59,817 nucleotides of DNA from CAJXZP01 sp963974475. GTDB lineage: Bacteria; Bacteroidota; Bacteroidia; Flavobacteriales_G; Salibacteraceae. Below are positions 53,092 to 59,817 of this stretch, in pieces. The position numbers were made by a program, and so were the translations under genes. The notes below the pieces were generated by a model, which saw only the letters and a list, made by a program, of their open reading frames with translations, was not told where the DNA came from and made no database searches. The stretch covers positions 1 through 59,817 of the forward strand of contig CAXBCR010000022.1 in assembly GCA_963974475.1 (NCBI GenBank). Reading direction: 5' to 3'. Every line of letters begins with the position of its first letter. The first letter of the stretch is position 1.

Positions 53092-56000
53092 ATGAGAAAA
53101 CAACTATACTTTTTACTATTCGGTATCCTTGTGATTTTACTTATTTCAAACCGGAATTCTATTTCAAACGCATTTGCTAAAAACGATGCAGAAACCACCA
53201 ATGAAGCACGGGTGAAGTACGAAAAAATATTAGCCAACCATCCGTACAACAGAAGATTAACGGATGAACAAATGACAAAAATACCAAAGGCAGACCGACC
53301 TGATTTAGCCTTCGAGCAAGATTTTTTGGCCACTATGGATCCCAACACCGGAAAACCGGAAGTAGAAAGACTATATCCTATTTTGGCAATGACCAAAAAT
53401 TTACAACAATCGGCTGCTAGAACTCCTGGAAGTACCACCACTCCATGGGTAGAGAGAGGTCCAAATAATGTAGGCGGTAGAACACGCGCCTTGGCTTGGG
53501 ACCCCGTGTCGGTCAATAAAATATGGGCAGGAGGTGTTTCTGGCGGTTTGTGGTACAATAGCAACATTACAAGTTCTACTTCATCGTGGGTATCTGTAAA
53601 TGACTTTTGGGATAATATAGCGGTGACAGCCATTGTTTTTGACCCCAATAATAACAACAACATTTATGTAGCCACCGGAGAGAGTTATGCCAGAGCTAAT
53701 CGTGGTGCCGGTATCTGGAAATCAACCAATGGTGGGACTTCATTTACCCAACTCACCTCCACTTCTTCGTTTTATTATATCAACGATATGGTGATTAGAA
53801 ACGAAAGTGATACTTCGGTAATCTATGCCGCTGTAGCCGGAAACTATTACCGTGGCGTTTGGCATGGTACGGCAAATGAAGGACTTCAACGCTCCACAAA
53901 TGGCGGTACTTCATGGACTCAAGTATTACCAAATGTGAGTGGCTCGCCCGAAAAACCTACGGATATTGACATTGCAGCCGACAACAAATTATGGGTAGGG
54001 GTAGATGCAAACTCGTATGGAGACGGTGGTGGAAAAGTTTACTCATCTGCTAATGGCACCTCTTTTAGTTTAAAATATAGCCACACCAACAAAGGACGGG
54101 TAAATTTAGCTTGTGCCCCTTCTAATTCAAATTATGTATACGCCCTGTTTGAATATAATTCTGAATTGGATGCGGTAAAAATGACCTCTAATGGGGGAAC
54201 TTCATGGACTTCAAAAAGTGAACCCAATGATGCAGATAACGGAATTCCATCTACCGATTTTACACGTGGACAGGCGTTTTATGATTTAACCATAGACGTG
54301 GATCCACTCAACATGAATACGTTAATCGTAGGAGGAATTGATTTGTTTAAATCCACTAATGGCGCTACTTCTTGGAGTCAAATTTCGCATTGGTACGGAG
54401 GTTTTACGTTTCAAAATGTGCATGCCGACCAGCACGCTATTGTGTACCGCAATGGGTCCTCCTCCAGAGTAGTTTTTGGTAATGATGGCGGTGTAGCTTA
54501 TTCTAGCAATGCCAATACAAGTAGCCCAACCATAGCGCATAGAAACAAAGATTATAACGTTACTCAATTTTACGCTTGTGCCATACATCCCACTTCTGGG
54601 TCCAATTATTTTTTGGCAGGGGCACAAGACAACGGCACCCAACAATATAGCACCGCAGGAATGAATGCTACCACCGAAGCCACAGGCGGTGATGGTGCGT
54701 ATACGCATATTGACCAAACCAATGGAAACTATCAAACTACGGCTTATGTGTATAATTCATTTTACCACTCTTCTAATGGTGGATTATCTTTTTCGAGTAT
54801 CAATAGCGACCAAAACACGGGTAGATTTATCAATCCTAGTGATTTAGATGATAATCAAAATATTTTATACACCTACCAATCGCTTACTTCATTGTATCGC
54901 GTTACCGGTTTTCAAAGTTCTAACCCGGTGGTGAGTACGCTAAACATTACTAGTTTACTATCATCCGCTTCGTGTTTAAAGGTTTCGCCTTACACTACTT
55001 CTTCCTCCAAATTATTTGTAGGAACAACGGGTGGTAGATTGTATCGCATTGCGAATGCTAACGCTACTCCTACCAAAACAGAAATAACAGGTAGCTCCTT
55101 CCCTACCGGCTCCATTTCTAGTATTGAATTTGGGCAAACAGAACAACAAATTATCGTCACTTTTTCAAATTATGGGGTTACCTCCATTTGGTATACTTCT
55201 AATGGCGGTACATCTTGGGCGTCAAAAGAAGGAAACCTACCAGATATGCCTGTAAGATGGGCCTTATTCAACCCGTTAAATTACAACGAAGTGATTGTTG
55301 CTACCGAAGTGGGTGTGTGGTCTACCAGCACTTTTGCGACTGCCACTCCTACTTGGACGGCCTCCAATTCGGGCTTGGCTAATGTGCGTGTAGATATGCT
55401 TCAAACCCGCACCTCCGATAATGCGGTGATTGCTGCTACACACGGAAGAGGCTTATTTTCAAGCACTTTTACAGCCGGTAGTTCGCCTACGTATTGTGCC
55501 GCTACCTCTACGTCAAATCCTTGCGATGAGTATATTAGCAACGTTACCATCGGTACAATAAATAATAGCACCACATGTGGAAATTATTCCAATTTCACTT
55601 CTCAAATCGCCAACGTCACCAAAGGGACCACCGTTGCAATGAGTATTTCTACCGGTATTGTGGGAGGGACAAATGTAGGATATACCGATGACCAAGTGGC
55701 CGTTTGGATAGATTGGAACAATGATTATGATTTCTTAGACGCTGGCGAAAACGTGTATTTAACGACTTATTCCAGCACTAGCACTTTTCCATTAAGTATT
55801 AATGTAGTTGTACCCACCGGTGCCACTGCCGGAAATGTAAGGATGCGTGTACGGATGTCTTATTTCACCGTGGATGGACAAATTACACCTTGTGGAAACT
55901 CCGCATGGGGAGAAGTAGAAGATTACACCATAAACGTACTAGATCCAGTGGTTATAAACTGGACAAGTCAACCAGGTGTTCGAAACATTGAATGTTCAAG

Positions 56001-56715
56001 TTCTACGGACCCCACTAACACTGGCACACCATCTGCTAATTCAACGTGTACCACTGGAACCGTTGCCATAACTTACACCGATAACACGGTAGCTGGTAGT
56101 TGCGCAAATGCAGCAACCATTACACGTACATGGTTAGCTACCGATGGTTGTGGAGTCTCAATTTCTTATGATCAAACCATTAATGTATCCGATAATACCG
56201 CACCAACAATTAATTGTCCGGTGGATCAAAAGCTAATTTCTACGAATGGTACCGATGCCGCAATTCCTGATTATACAGCTATGGCCACGGTTACAGATAA
56301 TTGTTCGGCTACCGCAAACATTACATTGAGTCAATTTCCTACCCTAGGTACCATTAAAGGATTAGGAATCACGCCTATCACCATTACAGCTACCGATGAA
56401 TGCGGAAATGTAACCAACTGCCAATTTGATGTGGAAATTAAAAACACCACTTCCGTAAGCGAAATTAGCGTAGCAAACATCACACTATTTCCAAACCCAA
56501 CCCGTGCCAATGTAGAAATACATTTAGGCGAGTTGAAAGATAAAGTGACCAGCATTTTGGTGTACAATATCCTTGGAGAATTAGTGACAAGTTTAAAACC
56601 ATTGAACGGAAAAGAAATTCAAGTTTTGAATATTCAAAATGCCGCCCCAGGAATGCTATTCATCAAAATTTCGGTAGGAAACCAAGTGGTTACCAAACGA
56701 GTAATGAAGTTGTAA
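53092..56715 (+). CDS. BNR-repeat/GEVED/HYR secreted protein, T9SS type A cargo
   Basis: A 1207-residue secreted protein. The signal peptide at 1-29 is followed by a charged propeptide-like stretch to about 110. The VPS10/sortilin-like beta-propeller region (about 115-800) has repeated SNGGTSW or Asp-box-like STNGATSW motifs. A GEVED domain lies at about 866-946 (WIDWNNDYDF, GEVEDYTI), an HYR-like segment at about 1036-1116 (APTINCP, ITATDECGN) and a type A sorting domain at 1126-1207 (ITLFPNPTRANVEI). No catalytic residues are recognisable. Proteins like this are probably surface glycan- or protein-binding factors. A TAATATTCG promoter-like element precedes the start. Confidence 0.9.
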   Translation: MRKQLYFLLFGILVILLISNRNSISNAFAKNDAETTNEARVKYEKILANHPYNRRLTDEQMTKIPKADRPDLAFEQDFLATMDPNTGKPEVERLYPILAMTKNLQQSAARTPGSTTTPWVERGPNNVGGRTRALAWDPVSVNKIWAGGVSGGLWYNSNITSSTSSWVSVNDFWDNIAVTAIVFDPNNNNNIYVATGESYARANRGAGIWKSTNGGTSFTQLTSTSSFYYINDMVIRNESDTSVIYAAVAGNYYRGVWHGTANEGLQRSTNGGTSWTQVLPNVSGSPEKPTDIDIAADNKLWVGVDANSYGDGGGKVYSSANGTSFSLKYSHTNKGRVNLACAPSNSNYVYALFEYNSELDAVKMTSNGGTSWTSKSEPNDADNGIPSTDFTRGQAFYDLTIDVDPLNMNTLIVGGIDLFKSTNGATSWSQISHWYGGFTFQNVHADQHAIVYRNGSSSRVVFGNDGGVAYSSNANTSSPTIAHRNKDYNVTQFYACAIHPTSGSNYFLAGAQDNGTQQYSTAGMNATTEATGGDGAYTHIDQTNGNYQTTAYVYNSFYHSSNGGLSFSSINSDQNTGRFINPSDLDDNQNILYTYQSLTSLYRVTGFQSSNPVVSTLNITSLLSSASCLKVSPYTTSSSKLFVGTTGGRLYRIANANATPTKTEITGSSFPTGSISSIEFGQTEQQIIVTFSNYGVTSIWYTSNGGTSWASKEGNLPDMPVRWALFNPLNYNEVIVATEVGVWSTSTFATATPTWTASNSGLANVRVDMLQTRTSDNAVIAATHGRGLFSSTFTAGSSPTYCAATSTSNPCDEYISNVTIGTINNSTTCGNYSNFTSQIANVTKGTTVAMSISTGIVGGTNVGYTDDQVAVWIDWNNDYDFLDAGENVYLTTYSSTSTFPLSINVVVPTGATAGNVRMRVRMSYFTVDGQITPCGNSAWGEVEDYTINVLDPVVINWTSQPGVRNIECSSSTDPTNTGTPSANSTCTTGTVAITYTDNTVAGSCANAATITRTWLATDGCGVSISYDQTINVSDNTAPTINCPVDQKLISTNGTDAAIPDYTAMATVTDNCSATANITLSQFPTLGTIKGLGITPITITATDECGNVTNCQFDVEIKNTTSVSEISVANITLFPNPTRANVEIHLGELKDKVTSILVYNILGELVTSLKPLNGKEIQVLNIQNAAPGMLFIKISVGNQVVTKRVMKL

Positions 56716-56804
56716 TTTAAGAAGGGTATTACTGTTGGGAGATTAGAATTCTAGCGAGAGGCAGAGATTTGAGTTGCTTGAAAACCAACAGATTACTGCA
56801 CTTC

Positions 56805-56985
56805 GGCTCCGCTCAGTGTCCTGAGAATCTAATTTGAGTTTTTGGTTTTTCCTATTCTGGTCTAGTCAAAGCGCGACATTGTTTGCTTTTCGTTTAGTCG
56901 CACCTTGACTTTCAATTTACGTATTTGCTTTTAGAAACAATTTCGAACACCCAACAAGGAATGTTGAATGATGAAGTAAAAAAAG
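56805..56985. repeat. Intergenic duplicated element, copy 1
   Basis: About 180 bases, at least 90% identical to 57098-57280. It starts with a GGCTCCGCTCAGTG motif and contains an imperfect palindrome (GTCAAAGCGCGAC against GTCGCACCTTGAC). There is no reading frame of note. Confidence 0.75.
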
Positions 56986-57097
56986 CTTAATCAAAAATCA
57001 TCAAAAACACTCCAGTTATTAGAATACCACCATAACCATTGATTATTGTTTATTGAATATTGAGTGTTGCTTATTTGTCTGAGGCTCCGCTCACTTC

Positions 57098-57280
57098 GAC
57101 TCCGCTCAGTGGGCGGAGAATCTAATTTGAGATTTTGGTTTTTCCTATTCTGGTCTAGTCAAAGCGCGACAATGATTGCTTTTCGTTTAGTCGCACCTTG
57201 ACATTCAATTTACGTATTTGCTTTTAGAAACAATTTCGAACACCCTACAAGGAACAAAGAATGATGAAGTGAAAAAAAAG
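57098..57280. repeat. Intergenic duplicated element, copy 2
   Basis: Second copy of the element at 56805-56985, with a few substitutions (for example CATTGTTTG to CAATGATTG) and the same internal palindrome. The 926-base gap 56716-57641 contains these two copies, the palindrome at 57402 and no gene. Confidence 0.75.
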
Positions 57281-57401
57281 AATTTGAAATAAGGAAATTT
57301 GATTGCTGTAATCCAAAATGTAATTCAATTCGCCAAGCCAAGTTACTCTAAAACCACCCAATTCCTGCTCCTACCACCCACTAAAAAACGAACCACAAGT
57401 A

Positions 57402-57460
57402 AGTCCCCCTTGGAGGAGGGGGCAGATTATGAGCTTGCGAATAATCTAGGGGGATTGACT
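57402..57460. repeat. MITE-like palindromic element
   Basis: Imperfect inverted repeat. AGTCCCCCT (57402) faces AGGGGGATTGACT (57448-57460), and AGATTAT (57424) faces ATAATCT (57441). Short palindromes with CCCCC/GGGGG ends like this are scattered through many Bacteroidota genomes. Confidence 0.55.
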
Positions 57461-57641
57461 CGAAGCGACTCGTCTTAGACTACCAGAATTAATGTATATT
57501 AGCTACAATTAAAACTTCATTTTCTTTACCGCTTTTTTCCGTTTAATATCACATATTAAACAACTTTTTAATACAATGTTCGTTAATGAATTATCAAAAT
57601 TTAAGACTATTGTTTAAACAATATAATTTCATCCTTATTTA

Positions 57642-59817
57642 GTGCGGTTCGTTTTTTTTATAGCATTCTGTTGCACCATTTTTACCACCCAGGTTTTCTC
57701 GCAAGGCGAATACAACAATTGGGTATTTGGATATGGAAATAGAATAGACTTTAATTCAGGAAGTCCTGTTTTAAGTTCTAGTTCTATTCATGCCTTATAT
57801 GGGTGCTCTTCTATTTCCGATAAATCCGGAAATTTACTATTCTTTGCCCAAGAAGATACCGTATGGAGCGCCAACAATACCCTGATGTCAAACGGTGCTG
57901 GTATTTTGGGCTCTGAAGGCCTGCAAACTATCAGTATCTTACCCTTTCCGTGCAATGACTCCCTTTATTACATTTTCACCCTTTCCGACACCAATAACCT
58001 ATTTTACTCCATTGTTAATGTTAAAGCTAATAACAGACAAGGACAAGTAATTCAAAAAAATATTTTTCTTGATTCTAATGTTATCAATGGCTTTGGAATG
58101 ACTCGGCATAGCAATAACCGTGATTATTGGATTACCTATCAGTATGCCGACACTAATATTTTTAGTACGCGTCAAATTTCAACAGCAGGTATTGGTTTAC
58201 CCATTACTTCCCAATTGGGCAGTGTAAAATACTTTTTTACGGGCCAAAACTTTATTACCTCATTAAAATTCTCTCCCAATGGTGAATATCTAGTTAATTG
58301 TTCTAGAGGAAGTCATTTTTCTGAATATTATGAGTTTAATAACAGTACCGGGATTTTAACGAATAGCCAAACCCTACATCTACCCGTAGGTTTTACGCAA
58401 GCCAACCTATCTATTTTCTCTCAATTCTCGCCAGATATGAGTAAATTATATATTTCTGGTCTTTATTACATCTTACAATACGATTTTAGTTCAGCGATCC
58501 CTTCCGTTATTGGAAATTCCGGTACCACCATTGCTTTTCCTCCCTTAACATCGCAAAGTATTTTTTGGGATCTTGCTCTTGCTCCAGATGGAAAGATTTA
58601 TATCTCACGCCAATCACATTCCTATTTGGGCGTCATAAACAATCCAAATAATCTAGGTGCCGCTTGCGGCTTTGTAAATAATGGATTTACTACGCTAGGC
58701 CAATCTAGAATGGGCTTCCCCACCATGCTCCCCAACCTATTCGTCCACCGAAATGTCCTCACAGACAGCCTTTTTTGCCAGTATGATACCATCAACCTAT
58801 TTTTAAGTGATACCAATTTTATAGACTCGGTCGCATGGAATTTCGGAGATCCTGCTTCAGGAGCATTAAACACAAGCAAAGACGTGATACCGCTCCATGT
58901 TTTTAATCAGTATGGGCTGTATCCTATTGAGGTTATAGTGTTTAGCGGTTGCGTTTCTGATACTATTAACGATACTATTCGCATCAACCCCACTCCTATA
59001 GCCAACTTAGGCAACGATACCATTTTATGTGAAGGATATAGCATGCAGTTGCTTTTTAACGATACCAGTTTCAACTATTTGTGGAGCACAGGTGATTCTT
59101 CCATGAGCATAAAAATTTTACAAGCAGATACTTTTTCTATCGCTATATCAAGTATTTGTGGCGTTGATTACGACACCATTGTGATAGATTCTTTAATCCC
59201 GGCATTGGTTCATTTACCTAACGATACACTGCTTTGTGATGGTGATTCTTTGTTTTTAGATGCCACTATTCAAAGCGGCTCGTATTTGTGGAGTACCAGT
59301 GATACTACGCCCACTATTTGGGCAACTTCTCAAGATACATTTTACGTTTCTACACTCAATTTTTGTGGAGCAGATTCCGATACCGTGGTGGTTAATTTTA
59401 CCCATGCCCCGCTTTTTGAATTGGGCGCGGATACCACGCTTTGCGTGGGTGACACCTTGGTTTTAAATGCGTATGACACGCTGAGTTCTTATTTGTGGAT
59501 GAATGGTGACACCACAAATTTTGACACCATCACCGCAAGCGGTTTAATTTCAGTCACTACCTCAAATCTGTGTGGTTCGTTTTCTGATACCATTCAATCG
59601 TGGTTTTTGTCGCCTCCGTTGGCTAATTTAGGCAACGATACTGTAGTGTGTTTGGGCGATACCATTGCATTGAGCGACACTACGCTTTTTGGTTCGTATG
59701 CGTGGAGCAATGCTTCGGTTGCTGACACGCTTTGGGTACATTCTGCTGGAAATTATGCAATTACCATCACAAATCTCTGTGGCGCTGATGCCGATACCAT
59801 TTTGGTAGAAACCGATA
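57642..59817 (+). CDS. Large secreted Ig-like-repeat protein, 3' end outside the window
   Basis: An open frame of 725 codons with no stop before the window ends, beginning at a GTG that opens a good signal peptide (RFVFFIAFCCTIFTTQVFSQ). Residues 22-350 look like a beta-propeller-type domain (WVFGYGNRIDFNSG, YYIFTLSDT, SPDMSKLYISGLYY, LALAPDGKIYIS), as found in many T9SS surface proteins. A PKD-like domain follows (about 365-450, WNFGDPASG). From about 450 there are four repeats opening with NLGNDTILC-like motifs, the same family as in the gene at 38702. A C-terminal sorting domain is expected beyond the window. Confidence 0.85.
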   Translation, partial: MRFVFFIAFCCTIFTTQVFSQGEYNNWVFGYGNRIDFNSGSPVLSSSSIHALYGCSSISDKSGNLLFFAQEDTVWSANNTLMSNGAGILGSEGLQTISILPFPCNDSLYYIFTLSDTNNLFYSIVNVKANNRQGQVIQKNIFLDSNVINGFGMTRHSNNRDYWITYQYADTNIFSTRQISTAGIGLPITSQLGSVKYFFTGQNFITSLKFSPNGEYLVNCSRGSHFSEYYEFNNSTGILTNSQTLHLPVGFTQANLSIFSQFSPDMSKLYISGLYYILQYDFSSAIPSVIGNSGTTIAFPPLTSQSIFWDLALAPDGKIYISRQSHSYLGVINNPNNLGAACGFVNNGFTTLGQSRMGFPTMLPNLFVHRNVLTDSLFCQYDTINLFLSDTNFIDSVAWNFGDPASGALNTSKDVIPLHVFNQYGLYPIEVIVFSGCVSDTINDTIRINPTPIANLGNDTILCEGYSMQLLFNDTSFNYLWSTGDSSMSIKILQADTFSIAISSICGVDYDTIVIDSLIPALVHLPNDTLLCDGDSLFLDATIQSGSYLWSTSDTTPTIWATSQDTFYVSTLNFCGADSDTVVVNFTHAPLFELGADTTLCVGDTLVLNAYDTLSSYLWMNGDTTNFDTITASGLISVTTSNLCGSFSDTIQSWFLSPPLANLGNDTVVCLGDTIALSDTTLFGSYAWSNASVADTLWVHSAGNYAITITNLCGADADTILVETD

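Noticed and set aside
53049..53663. 204-residue minus-strand open frame
   Set aside because: Antisense to the signal peptide and start of the BNR-protein gene; composition lacks coding features.
57399..57475. New mobile element
   Set aside because: Only a short CCCCC/GGGGG palindrome of a kind scattered in many Bacteroidota; no gene or target-site duplication seen.

Overview
The window looks like chromosome from a low-G+C member of the Bacteroidota, probably Flavobacteriales. Three things point there. Several genes encode type IX secretion (T9SS) sorting domains of type A or the gliding-associated type B. Several starts are preceded by TAnnTTTG-type -7 elements instead of Shine-Dalgarno sites. 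The gene families are typical of the phylum: 7TMR-DISM histidine kinase, DUF2339/DUF3999 pair, choice-of-anchor V protein, OMP_b-brl_3 receptor and fused IcmF mutase. I recognised no tRNA, rRNA, CRISPR array or transposase.

Region 1-5.7 kb is accessory. It holds small unrelated units: a decapitated HTH-regulator tail plus a small winged-helix-like membrane protein, a convergent pair of unknown membrane proteins, an orphan Rhs C-terminal toxin with a lipoprotein immunity candidate, and a RelE/ParE toxin-antitoxin pair. They are separated by related 100-160 bp imperfect palindromes whose arms covary between copies and whose 3' ends converge on GGGGTT. The layout resembles a gene-cassette array with attC-like sites but no visible integrase.

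Region 5.8-15.7 kb holds a CxxCH-containing T9SS cargo, two tandem PPK2 polyphosphate kinases, and a five-gene minus-strand operon: ThiF/E1-like adenylating enzyme, LuxI/GNAT-like acyltransferase, 7TMR-DISM histidine kinase, receiver-histidine kinase hybrid and lone receiver. A divergent receiver gene lies beside it. This is the best candidate for an undescribed system: a putative small-molecule synthase coupled to a phosphorelay. A YqaA-like membrane protein and ribH follow.

Region 15.7-43.6 kb is mostly housekeeping and envelope: a giant PKD-repeat type B T9SS cargo, two 23S rRNA methyltransferases (RlmL-like, RlmF), TsaD, TamB (its membrane anchor lies upstream of any canonical start), DUF2339 (frameshifted at the end) with DUF3999, a TonB-linked outer-membrane protein, the IcmF mutase, an Ig-repeat type B cargo, an AIM24 protein and an MFS transporter.

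Region 43.6 kb to the end is rich in secreted proteins: a small T9SS protein, two tandem M4 metalloproteases whose last 280 bp are nearly identical (gene conversion or recent duplication), a short SSB without an acidic tail, a lipoprotein, a BNR/GEVED/HYR T9SS protein, a 0.9 kb intergenic region with a duplicated ~180 bp element, and the start of a large secreted Ig-repeat protein that runs off the window.
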